A program made the translations under genes and the position numbers. From JBGPJM01 sp041485385 (lineage in GTDB: Bacteria; Planctomycetota; Phycisphaerae; Phycisphaerales; UBA1924): a DNA stretch of 18,469 nucleotides. Positions 7,899 to 14,810 of the stretch are shown here, piece by piece. The stretch spans positions 1 to 18,469 of the forward strand of contig JBGPJM010000085.1 of assembly GCA_041485385.1 (NCBI GenBank), given 5' to 3'. The notes under the pieces were generated by a model that had not been told where the DNA came from, searched no databases, and worked only from the letters and a program-made list of their open reading frames with translations. Within the stretch, counting starts at the first letter, position 1, and each line of letters begins with the position of its first letter.

Positions 7899-7920
7899 GG
7901 CGGGCTTCGACGAGCCCGCC
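7899..7920 (-). other. Perfect 8-bp hairpin in leader of the dockerin gene
   Basis: GGCGGGCT (7899-7906) and AGCCCGCC (7913-7920) are exact inverted repeats around a 6-base loop. The element lies 47 nt upstream of the dockerin gene's ATG and about 40 nt upstream of its ribosome site. It has no T-run on either side, so it is not a classical terminator. It may affect RNA stability or may be chance in GC-rich DNA. Confidence 0.35.
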
Positions 7921-8024
7921 CTCTGCCGGTACGCAGCATCATGGCCGATCCTGCGCGGCTTTTCAGGAACTTTGCACCACCGACGTTCAAAGGGTCCGCC
8001 GGTCGGTTCGTCATCGGCCGGGTA

Positions 8025-8332
8025 CAGTGGACCCGCTCCGGCCTGCGCGGGCGGGATTTCGGCGGGGGCCCGAGGTGCCGTGGGCGCCATAGGCCCGGGC
8101 AAGAACGTGCGCGAACATCCGTATGGTGGGTTGAGGCGGCACGTGCCGCCGCGCTGGCGGATGTCGAAAGGGCTTCCCATGAGGCGATTCAGGCCGGCTG
8201 ATCGGCGTGCGTTCGTCGCGGTTGAGGTCGTGGTGCTCCTGGCGATCTTCGGCGCGTTGCTCGCGTTTGTCGCGATCGCGACCCAGGAGGGCCGCCGGCG
8301 CGCCCGTGTCGCGGGGTCGGTCACCAATCTGC
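8025..8332 (+). repeat. Direct repeat, copy A (leader plus 5' end of pseudopilin gene)
   Basis: This stretch holds the leader of the intact pseudopilin gene and its first 51 codons. It recurs in the same orientation at 9178-9480. Shared landmarks are CGCTCCGGCCTGCGCGGGCG, GAACATCCGTATGGTGGG and the coding start. Over the 153 coding bases (8179-8331) I count 14 differences from copy B. The leader is also similar but carries small insertions and deletions. Confidence 0.85.
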
Positions 8333-9243
8333 AGCAGTTTGCCTCGGGCGCCTCCTCGTTCGCGGCAGACAACGACGACAGGGTGTTCTCGTTCTCGTGG
8401 CGGCAGGGCGAGGTGCACGTGGATCCGGATGGATACACATACCCCCCCAGGAGCCACGACAACGAGGCCGCGGGCGATCAGGCCGTCTCGATCATGCGTC
8501 AGCGCGCCGGGCGCCCCGACATCACGATCATCTCGGGCTGGGCTCCGCATATTGTCTACAACTACCTCGCGCTGGTCGAATATCTCGACCAGGCGTTGCC
8601 GGTCGAGTTCGCGGCGTCGCCGTCGGACCACAACACCCTGGCCTGGCAGCGAGCATCGAGAGACCCGGCGGACCGGGGCGCGGCGTTCTACGCGTTGCCG
8701 AATCGGCCGGGCTATCCGAGCACGGGCAACCCCCGCTGGGCATTCGCGAGCTCGTACCGCGTAGGCCCGTCGTTCTTCTCGCCCGATGCGCAGGTGAACA
8801 CGCCGACCGGGCCGATTCCGACGTTCGCGCAGGATCCGGCGGGGCACCGCTACTACCAGGTCGGCAGCAGCCGCACCGTGCTCGGCATGCGCCGGATGAA
8901 CGAGGTCGTCCATCCGGCCAACAAGGCCATGGTCTTCGAGGCGTACGCCGACGACACGAGTGACCGAAGATGTTTCTACGCCTACGAGCGGACGCGCGCG
9001 CCGATCCTGCTTGCCGATGGCTCCGTGTCGGTCCGTTCCATGTCGGACGCCAACCGGGGGTTCTATCCGAACACACCGAGTAGCCCGCTCCCAACGCGGA
9101 TCAACTACACGCCTGACCTGAGCTGGGAGGCGCCGACGCTCAGCGGGGCCGCTTCACAGCTCCTCTACGGGTATGTCCAGTGGACGCGCTCCGGCCTGCG
9201 CGGGCGGGACTTCGGCGGGCCAGAGGTACCGTGGGTGCCATAG
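8179..9243 (+). CDS. Prepilin-like (type II secretion pseudopilin-type) protein
   Basis: The 354-residue product has a short basic leader (MRRFRPADRRA), then FVAVEVVVLLAIFGALLAFV, a class III (prepilin) signal with Phe at +1 and Glu at +5. Ala stands at -1 instead of the usual Gly. The hydrophobic helix is followed by ATQEGRRRAR and a soluble domain. That domain contains GHRYYQVGSSRTVLGMRRMNE, PANKAMVFEAY and ILLADGSVSVR, the last resembling the DG motif near the C-terminus of planctomycete prepilin-like proteins. I chose ATG 8179, with GAAAGGG about 6 nt upstream; an in-frame ATG at 8161 lacks a ribosome site. The last 23 or so residues (YVQWTRSGLRGRDFGG...) are encoded by the leader of the duplicated copy B, so the natural C-terminus may have been lost. 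Probably exported to the envelope; substrate and partners unknown. Confidence 0.8.
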   Translation: MRRFRPADRRAFVAVEVVVLLAIFGALLAFVAIATQEGRRRARVAGSVTNLQQFASGASSFAADNDDRVFSFSWRQGEVHVDPDGYTYPPRSHDNEAAGDQAVSIMRQRAGRPDITIISGWAPHIVYNYLALVEYLDQALPVEFAASPSDHNTLAWQRASRDPADRGAAFYALPNRPGYPSTGNPRWAFASSYRVGPSFFSPDAQVNTPTGPIPTFAQDPAGHRYYQVGSSRTVLGMRRMNEVVHPANKAMVFEAYADDTSDRRCFYAYERTRAPILLADGSVSVRSMSDANRGFYPNTPSSPLPTRINYTPDLSWEAPTLSGAASQLLYGYVQWTRSGLRGRDFGGPEVPWVP

Positions 9244-9480
9244 GCCTGGGCAGGAGCGTGGCCGAACATCCGTATGGTGGGATTGAGGCGGCTCGTGCCG
9301 CCGCGCCGGCGGAGTCGAAAGGTGCCTATGCGGCGATTCAGACCGGCCGATCGGCGTACGTTCGTCGCGGTCGAGGTTGTGGTGCTCCTGGCGATCTTCG
9401 TCGCGCTGCTCGCGTTCGTCGCGATCGCGACCCAGGAGGAGCGCCGGCGCGCCCGCGTTGCGGGGTCGGTCACCAACCTG
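9178..9480 (+). repeat. Direct repeat, copy B
   Basis: This is the second copy of the 8025-8332 segment. It begins inside the 3' end of the intact pseudopilin gene (from CAGTGGACGCGCTCC), passes its stop at 9241-9243, and continues through a copy of the leader and the first 51 codons of the gene. It stops abruptly at GTCACCAACCTG, where an inverted piece begins at 9481. Confidence 0.85.
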
Positions 9481-9504
9481 CGGGGGCTGCCCGTGCCCGG
9501 GTAG
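9328..9504 (+). pseudogene. Truncated second copy of the pseudopilin gene
   Basis: ATG 9328 opens a frame of 58 codons. Residues 1-51 match the intact neighbour's N-terminus (MRRFRPADRRTFVAVE, then VTNL), including the prepilin signal with Thr at -1. After codon 51 the sequence jumps into an inverted fragment of the same gene and reaches a TAG at 9502-9504, so only leader, hydrophobic helix and a few residues remain. Ten of the 13 codon changes from copy A are synonymous. The stub could still be translated as a tiny membrane peptide, but I read it as a gene remnant. Confidence 0.75.
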
Positions 9505-9560
9505 CCCGGCCGATTCGGCAACGTGTAGAACGCCGCGCCCCGGTCCGCAGGGTCTCTCGA
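9481..9560 (-). repeat. Inverted 80-bp internal fragment of the pseudopilin gene
   Basis: Read on the minus strand, these 80 bases match 8656-8735 of the intact gene with five differences and no gaps. They encode RDPADRGAAFYTLPNRPGY where the intact gene has RDPADRGAAFYALPNRPGY. The fragment abuts copy B directly at 9480/9481. The remaining bases between 9561 and 9752 show no further recognisable match to the pseudopilin gene and hold the leader of the kinase gene. Confidence 0.85.
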
Positions 9561-9752
9561 CTTCCTCACTTCGAGCCCCCGGCTCTTCGCGCTGAAACTG
9601 CGCGGGGGCCCGGCGCGCCCCGAAGACATGGCACGCGAGAATCGGGCCGTTTCCTAGTTCAAGGACCGGACAAAACCGCCGATTCCTCCGCGCCCATCGA
9701 CGTACAGTCAAATCATGCCGGCGCTCGAACAACCCACACCGAGGGGCTTGCG

Positions 9753-11660
9753 ATGAGCCAGATCACCCGTCGCCCTCCTGGCGAGGACCCACAGCGGGCT
9801 CTGCCGCCAGGACCAGGCACCGCCGAGCCAACAGGACGAGATCGTCCTCTCAAGGGCGCCCTCATCATCGCCCTTGTCGGCGCGCTGCTCTCGACGGTCG
9901 CCGCGCTGGGAATCTGGAAGTTCACCCAGAACGTCGCGATGTCGCAGTTCCGCCAGGGCGCCAAGGCCCGGGCCGAGGCGATCCGGCGCGAGGCCAGAAC
10001 GCTCGAGGAGCTCGCCTATTCCGTCGTCGCCCTGCACGACAGCTCGCAGGTGGTTGAGCGATTCGAGTTCGCCACCTTCGTCTCGCAAGCGCTGACCCGC
10101 CACCCCGAGCTCCGATCCATCGTGTGGCTCCGGCGCGTCCCGGCCGGACAGGAGCAAGAGCTCGTTGCCGAGGCCCGCGAGCAAGGCCTGTCGACCTTCC
10201 AGCTCACCGAGCCTGCCCCCGATGGCCAGCTCGTCCCCGCCGGCAGGCGCGAGGAGTACTACGTCACATGGGCCGCGGAGCCGCAGTCGGAAGCGCCCGG
10301 CCTTCTCGGCTTCGACCACGGCGCGGTCCCCGAGCGCGCCGAGGCCCTCCTCCGCTGCGCCGACACCGGACAGATGAGCCTGACCGGGCCGGTCACCGCC
10401 GTCGGCGGGCGGCACGACCCCCACGCCGTCATGGCCTTCGTCCCCATCTACCGCCACGGCGCGAGCACCGCCACCGTTCCGGGGCGGCGGGCGGGGCTGG
10501 CCGGCTTCGTTGGCGCGACCATCGACGTCGATCGGCTGCTCGACCTTGTCCGCGAGGAACTCCCCGACCAGCAGATGGACATCTCCGTCTACGACAGCAC
10601 CGGTGCCGAACAGCGACTGCTGGCCTTCCGCCCATCGAGCAGCGCCGGGCCGGCCGCCGAACGCGACTCCACGTCCTCCACCGCCCCCGCCGAGCTGTTC
10701 AGCGAGGAGCTCGATCTGGGCGGGCGGAAATGGCGAGTGGCGTGCACACCGTCCGAGGGGAAACGGGCGGCCGGCACGTGGGAGCCCTGGGTCACCCTCG
10801 GCGCCGGCCTGCTCATCACCGCCCTCGCCGCGACCAGCCTCTCCACCGGCGTCAGCCGCGCCCGCGTGGCCAAGCTCGTCCGGGCCCGCACGGCCGACCT
10901 GGAGGAGGCCAACCGCGAGCTCGCCACCGAGGTCGAGGAGCGAAGACGCAGCGAGGAGCGCCAGCGCCTCATGACCCGTGAGCTCGACCACCGCGTCAAG
11001 AACAACATGGCCGCCGTCCTCTCCATCGTCGACCACACGGTCCGGAACAGCGAGTCCCTCGAGCAGTTCACCGAGGCCTTCTCCGGACGCATCATGGCCA
11101 TGGCCCGCCTGCACAACGTCCTCACCCAGAGCCGATGGTCCGGCGCCGACCTCGGCTCCCTCGTCAAGCAGATCGTCGAGCCGTACACCATCGGCCACGA
11201 GGGCCGCGTCGTCGTCCGCGGCGAGCCCCTCACCCTTTCCTCCAAGGCCGTCCCTTCCGTCGCCATGGCCCTGCACGAGCTGGCCACCAACGCCGCCAAG
11301 TACGGCGCCCTCTCCGCCCCCGATGGCAAGGTCGATATCCAATGGGCCCGCGAGCGCGGCCCCGGCGGCGAGGACCAGGTTCGCATGGTCTGGACCGAGG
11401 GAGGCGGGCCGCCCGTCGAGGAGCCCACCCGGCGCGGCTTCGGACGCGATCTCATCGAGGTCGCCGTCCCCTTCGAGGTCGCCGGACGCGCCAACCTCGA
11501 GTTCGCCCGCGACGGCGTCCGCTGCGTGCTCGTCATCCCCCTCGGCGGACCGCCGGATACCGAGGGCCGGGCCAGCTCGCCCCCCGAACCGCCCCGCGAT
11601 CCTCCCTCCTCGCCCACACCCCTCGCCGGCAACGCCGACAACGCACGAGCCCAGCCCTGA
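9753..11660 (+). CDS. Membrane sensor histidine kinase, CHASE-like sensor and HWE-type kinase
   Basis: The 635-residue product has a disordered N-terminus, a transmembrane helix (about 34-55), and an extracytoplasmic domain of about 280 residues that resembles CHASE (LRSIVWLRRVPAGQ, EEYYVTW, VMAFVPIY, GFVGATIDVDRLL). A second membrane helix follows (about 346-366), then a coiled-coil linker (380-408). The kinase core has the H-box ELDHRVKNNM with His413 as the likely phosphoacceptor, an N-box ALHELATNAAKYGAL (506-520), the diagnostic WTE (547-549) and a RGFGRDLIE glycine box (561-569). His-Arg-x-Lys-Asn plus WxE fits the HWE kinase family. The Pro-rich tail (about 600-635) is probably disordered. 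ATG 9753 has GAGGGG 6 nt upstream; the longer open frame before it overlaps pseudopilin debris. No response regulator is adjacent, so its partner and signal are unknown. Confidence 0.9.
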   Translation: MSQITRRPPGEDPQRALPPGPGTAEPTGRDRPLKGALIIALVGALLSTVAALGIWKFTQNVAMSQFRQGAKARAEAIRREARTLEELAYSVVALHDSSQVVERFEFATFVSQALTRHPELRSIVWLRRVPAGQEQELVAEAREQGLSTFQLTEPAPDGQLVPAGRREEYYVTWAAEPQSEAPGLLGFDHGAVPERAEALLRCADTGQMSLTGPVTAVGGRHDPHAVMAFVPIYRHGASTATVPGRRAGLAGFVGATIDVDRLLDLVREELPDQQMDISVYDSTGAEQRLLAFRPSSSAGPAAERDSTSSTAPAELFSEELDLGGRKWRVACTPSEGKRAAGTWEPWVTLGAGLLITALAATSLSTGVSRARVAKLVRARTADLEEANRELATEVEERRRSEERQRLMTRELDHRVKNNMAAVLSIVDHTVRNSESLEQFTEAFSGRIMAMARLHNVLTQSRWSGADLGSLVKQIVEPYTIGHEGRVVVRGEPLTLSSKAVPSVAMALHELATNAAKYGALSAPDGKVDIQWARERGPGGEDQVRMVWTEGGGPPVEEPTRRGFGRDLIEVAVPFEVAGRANLEFARDGVRCVLVIPLGGPPDTEGRASSPPEPPRDPPSSPTPLAGNADNARAQP

Positions 11661-11757
11661 GAAGCGCTCAAGCGGTTGACCCCCCATCCCGGCATCCTCT
11701 CTTCCGGGGAGGGTGCATCCTGCGCGCGCCAAATCGGGGTAATAGGCGCGATTCCCC

Positions 11758-11785
11758 TTGCAGCACCGCCGCCCGCGAGTACAGT
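11758..11785 (+). promoter_or_regulatory. Possible sigma-70-like promoter TTGCAG-16-TACAGT
   Basis: TTGCAG (11758-11763) and TACAGT (11780-11785) are separated by 16 bases in an intergenic region. If used, the transcript would carry a leader of about 330 nt before sucD. The individual hexamers are imperfect and the call rests on spacing and location only. Confidence 0.3.
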
Positions 11786-11937
11786 GCCGATACACAGTCA
11801 GTGGTAGACGACGCCCGGGGAAGGGAGGCGGGGGATGGCACGTCTTCGTTACTCAGCACCACATTTCAGGGGAGTGGTATCCCATCCCGCCGCGACCCCC
11901 GCGCGCTCAAGCGTTCGCGCGCACAAAACCGGGGTCG

Positions 11938-11962
11938 TTCGCACGCAAACCATTTGTGCGAA
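11938..11962. repeat. Inverted repeat TTCGCAC-N11-GTGCGAA
   Basis: TTCGCAC (11938-11944) and GTGCGAA (11956-11962) are perfect 7-base inverted arms around 11 bases. A related block GCGCACAAA just upstream (11919-11927) could pair with TTTGTGCG (11953-11960) instead, so two alternative folds exist. It could be a protein-binding operator or an RNA hairpin in a long leader; neither is proven. Confidence 0.35.
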
Positions 11963-11990
11963 AGCACTTACGCTCCGGAGAACGCCCCGG

Positions 11991-12090
11991 AGAAGTCGCA
12001 AAAAGTCGCAAAAAGTCATCGGAAGTCGCAAAAAATCGTCGGAAGTGCGATCGAAGTCGCCGGAAGTCGCCCCGAAGTCGAAAACAATCG
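11991..12090 (+). repeat. Ten-base periodic AAGTCG array with phased A-tracts
   Basis: Nine imperfect copies of a core AAGTCG start at 11993, 12003, 12013, 12023, 12033, 12043, 12054, 12064 and 12075, i.e. every 10-11 bases. Uninterrupted A-tracts of 5, 5 and 6 bases begin at 12000, 12010 and 12030, and AAAA begins at 12081. Ten-base phasing of A-tracts is known to bend DNA. Unit length, imperfection and lack of spacers rule out a CRISPR array. Confidence 0.75.
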
Positions 12091-12110
12091 CCGGAACCAT
12101 CCCACATCCC

Positions 12111-12116
12111 TACCGT
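12111..12116 (+). promoter_or_regulatory. Candidate -10 element TACCGT for leaderless sucD mRNA
   Basis: TACCGT fits TAnnnT and ends 7 nt before the sucD ATG. There is no Shine-Dalgarno sequence upstream of the ATG. The phased array ends about 20 bases before this box, which is where upstream curved DNA would be expected relative to a promoter. Confidence 0.35.
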
Positions 12117-12123
12117 CCCGCCT

Positions 12124-13128
12124 ATGGCCATTCTCGTCAACGCCGACACCAAGGTCATCTGCCAGGGCATCACCGGCGCCTTCGGGGCCGTCCACACCAA
12201 GGGGTGCCTCCACTACGGCACCCAGCTCGTCGGCGGCGTCACGCCGGGGAAGGGCGGCACCAAGGATCCCAACGGGCTGCCCATCTTCGACACCGTGGAG
12301 CGCGCCGTGAAGGCCACCGGCGCCACGGCCACCATGATCTTCGTCCCGCCGGCGTTCGCCGCCGACGCCGTCCTGGAGGCCGCCGCCGCAGGGATGACCC
12401 TGATCTGCTGCATCACCGAGGGGGTCCCCGTGCAGGACATGGTTCGCGTGCGGGCGGTGCTGGACGAGATGAACCGGGAACGGCAACAAATCAGCGGAAG
12501 CGGGCCGGCGCCGGCGCCGATCACCCTCATCGGCCCCAACTGCCCGGGCGTCATCACGCCGGGGAAGAAGACCGGCGGCGGCGAGACGCCCGGCGATCCG
12601 TACACGTCGCGCGCCAAGGGAGGCGGGGGGTGCAAGATCGGAATCATGCCGGGGTACATCCACACCCACCTCAGCGAGAGCCGGCTGAAGAAGGCCGTCG
12701 GGATCGTGTCACGCTCGGGCACGCTCACGTACGAGGCGGTGTGGCAAACCTCCAACGCCGGGCTGGGCCAATCCACGTGCGTCGGGATCGGCGGCGACCC
12801 GGTCCGCGGCCTTGGGCACATCCAGTGCATCGAGCTCTTCGAGCGCGACCCGGAGACGCACGGCATCCTGATGATCGGCGAGATCGGCGGGACCGACGAG
12901 GAGGAGGCCGCGGCGTACATCGCGAAGAGCGTGAAGAAACCGGTCGCCGCATTCATCGCCGGGCGCACGGCCCCCCCGGGCAAGCGGATGGGGCACGCCG
13001 GGGCGATCATCTCCGGCGGCGAAGGAACGGCCGACTCGAAGATCGCGGCACTGGAAAGGGCCGGCGTGAAGGTGGCGCAGTCACCCGCTGACATGGGAAA
13101 GGCCATGGCGCAGGCAATGGGGGTGTGA
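12124..13128 (+). CDS. sucD: Succinyl-CoA synthetase (ADP/GDP-forming), alpha subunit
   Basis: SucD forms the phosphohistidine and CoA-binding half of the TCA-cycle enzyme that interconverts succinyl-CoA and succinate with nucleotide triphosphate formation. The 334-residue product shows the CoA-binding Rossmann start [15 protein letters not shown] (11-25), [11 protein letters not shown] (96-106), [12 protein letters not shown] (136-147), [14 protein letters not shown] (192-205) and the active-site RMGHAGAII (288-296) with His291. It is about 45 residues longer than the E. coli protein. Insertions lie near 120-132 ([11 protein letters not shown]), 148-169 (a Gly/Lys-rich segment between ITPG and CKIG) and 180-190 ([11 protein letters not shown]). 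The catalytic parts are intact. The usual upstream partner sucC is absent; the neighbours are a kinase and convergent spoVR, so sucC must be elsewhere. The start is fixed by family alignment. Confidence 0.95.
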   Translation: MAILVNADTKVICQGITGAFGAVHTKGCLHYGTQLVGGVTPGKGGTKDPNGLPIFDTVERAVKATGATATMIFVPPAFAADAVLEAAAAGMTLICCITEGVPVQDMVRVRAVLDEMNRERQQISGSGPAPAPITLIGPNCPGVITPGKKTGGGETPGDPYTSRAKGGGGCKIGIMPGYIHTHLSESRLKKAVGIVSRSGTLTYEAVWQTSNAGLGQSTCVGIGGDPVRGLGHIQCIELFERDPETHGILMIGEIGGTDEEEAAAYIAKSVKKPVAAFIAGRTAPPGKRMGHAGAIISGGEGTADSKIAALERAGVKVAQSPADMGKAMAQAMGV

Positions 13129-13157
13129 CAGGAGGGGGGAGGAAAGTGGGCCGGGCA

Positions 13158-14723
13158 CTACTCGATCAAATGCGCGGGCGGCGGAATCTCGGCGTTGATC
13201 TTGTCCTTGCGGAACTTGTCCTGCTCGTCGCAGGTGAGCAGGAACTTGTCCTCGTCCAAGTGGACCTGCAGGTGCACCGGGCGGCCCCACAGGGCGCGGA
13301 GGCTCGTGAGCACCTCCTTGGCCTTGGCCACGTCGATCTCCAGCCCGCTGAACTGGTGGGCCAGGTACAGCTCGCCGCGGTTGAGGTAGTTCGCGTCCAC
13401 CGCGTAGATGAACGGCTGGCCCATGTTGGTGAGGCGGTAGAGCAGGGTCTTCTTGATGCGCTCGAAGTCGCGGGACACCACCCGCAGCTCGCCGGACTGC
13501 GGGTCCTTGCGGTACTGGTACATCTTGTTGCGCTCGACGAACTCGGGGGTGAGAAACTCGTCGATGAAGGAGACGTCGTTGTAGATGCGCCGGACCTCGA
13601 AGATCTTCTCCCTCCCCTTCATGGACTTGTCGTCGAACCGCTCCTTCTCGCCGACGCCGGGGAGCCGCTCCCACGCGGGCCCGTGCTGCCCGCTGTTCCA
13701 GCGGCGCTCGACGTCCTTGAAGAGCTCGAAGCCGATCTTGTAGGGGTTGAAGCCCCCGGGCGGCATGGCCAGCACGCCCGAGTGCTGGTCGGCGTAGTGG
13801 ATGATCTCCTTGGCCTCCACGAAGTGCTGGGTCATGAGCTTGGAGTGCCAGTAGACGGCCCACCCCTCGTTCATGACCTTGGTCATGGCCTGGGGGGCGA
13901 AGTAGTAGGCCTCGTCGCGGATGATCGAGAGGATGTCCTGCTGCCACTCCTCCAGGGGCGCAAAGCGCAGCAGGAAGAGCAGGATGTCGCGCGTGGGGCG
14001 CGCCGGGACCTTCCCCTTGTCGGCCAGCTTCTTCTTCTCGAACTCCTTCTTCTGCCGGTCCAGCTCCCGGACCGGGTTGATGAAGGGGTCCATGTAGTCC
14101 TTGGCCGGGAGCTTCTCGGGGACGAACCCCCCGCGGTCGCCGGAGGCCGCGGCCTCGTCCTGGTCGTGCGCCACCTGGGCGCGCGACTGCTCCCGCTGCA
14201 TGAACATGGAGTGCGGGTCGATGAGGTGCTCGATCGAGAGGCAGGCGTCCAGGAACCGCTCGACCTTGTCGTGCCCGTGCCGCTCGATGTGCCGCCGCAC
14301 GCGCGTGGCGTGGTTGGCCATCTCGTCCATCATCTTGCGGTTGGTGCGGCTGAACCAGGAGTTGTTCTTGAAGAAGTCGGCGTGCCCGTAGACGTGGGCC
14401 ATGACCAGCTTCTGGTCCGTGACGGCGTTGGACTCCTGCAGGTAGGCGTACACGGGGTCGTTGTTGATGACCATCTCGTAGATGCGCCCCAGCCCATAGG
14501 CGTCCCGCTTGGAGAGGTTCTCATACTCCATCCCCCAGCGCCAGTGCGGGTAGCGGACGGGGAACCCGCCGTAGGAGGCGATCTGGTTCATCGTGTCGAA
14601 GGGCAGGACCTCGAAGACGACCTCGTAGAAGTTGAGGCCGTACTCGATCGCCTTGGCCTTGATGGCCTGCATATGGGCCAGCAGTTCGGGCGACAGGTCG
14701 GTGGATGTGATCGAGGGAGCCAT
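13158..14723 (-). CDS. spoVR: SpoVR family protein
   Basis: The 521-residue product is full length for SpoVR/YcgB proteins, a widely conserved family linked to spore cortex formation in Bacillus but of unclear biochemical role in non-sporulating bacteria. Recognisable family stretches include the aromatic YPHWRWGMEYENLS (58-71), INNDPVYAYLQESN, VMAHVYGHADFFKNN, SIIRDEAYYFAPQAMTK, MNEGWAVYWHSKLM, HSGVLAMPPGGFNPYK, and a C-terminal domain with FIDEFLTPEFV and LAHQFSGLEI. Several conserved His, Glu and Asp residues in these segments could bind a metal, but that is inference. The usual companions PrkA/YeaG and YeaH are not visible in this window. No Shine-Dalgarno precedes ATG 14721-14723. It is last in a minus-strand run, 87 bases after the zinc-ribbon genes, and converges on sucD. 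Confidence 0.94.
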   Translation of the reverse strand: MAPSITSTDLSPELLAHMQAIKAKAIEYGLNFYEVVFEVLPFDTMNQIASYGGFPVRYPHWRWGMEYENLSKRDAYGLGRIYEMVINNDPVYAYLQESNAVTDQKLVMAHVYGHADFFKNNSWFSRTNRKMMDEMANHATRVRRHIERHGHDKVERFLDACLSIEHLIDPHSMFMQREQSRAQVAHDQDEAAASGDRGGFVPEKLPAKDYMDPFINPVRELDRQKKEFEKKKLADKGKVPARPTRDILLFLLRFAPLEEWQQDILSIIRDEAYYFAPQAMTKVMNEGWAVYWHSKLMTQHFVEAKEIIHYADQHSGVLAMPPGGFNPYKIGFELFKDVERRWNSGQHGPAWERLPGVGEKERFDDKSMKGREKIFEVRRIYNDVSFIDEFLTPEFVERNKMYQYRKDPQSGELRVVSRDFERIKKTLLYRLTNMGQPFIYAVDANYLNRGELYLAHQFSGLEIDVAKAKEVLTSLRALWGRPVHLQVHLDEDKFLLTCDEQDKFRKDKINAEIPPPAHLIE

Positions 14724-14810
14724 GGGGAGTGTTATCGGCGGTTTTGGTCCGTTGATCTATACGGAGTCCGGGGGGGCCGGGATCGGGAGAAGAGCCCGGG
14801 CCGCTCCGGT

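Larger units (their letters stand above)
11661..12123 (+). other. 463-base intergenic region before sucD, no credible gene
   Basis: No frame here looks like a protein. The sucD frame happens to be open upstream, but its translation is Arg/Ser/Lys low-complexity without a supported start. The region has clearly more A and T than its neighbours. From left to right it holds a possible promoter (11758-11785), a small inverted repeat (11938-11962) inside two similar GTTCGCRCGCA blocks (11912 and 11937), a ten-base periodic array (11991-12090) and a -10-like box immediately before sucD. Confidence 0.6.

Noticed and set aside
9180..9752. N-terminal extension of the histidine kinase back to 9180
   Set aside because: It would translate the pseudopilin repeat and inverted fragment off-frame. 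ATG 9753 has a good ribosome site and directly precedes the membrane helix.
11991..12090. Periodic array as a CRISPR
   Set aside because: Units are 10 bases without spacers and strongly degenerate; no cas genes are present.
11849..12100. Minus-strand frame of 83 codons across the periodic array
   Set aside because: Its Phe/Asp-rich repeats merely reflect the ten-base array. No homology-like pattern is visible, although an AGGGA precedes its ATG.
11758..12123. In-frame upstream extension of sucD of about 122 codons
   Set aside because: Family alignment places the start at 12124. The extension is Arg/Lys/Ser-rich, comes from the periodic array and has no supported start.
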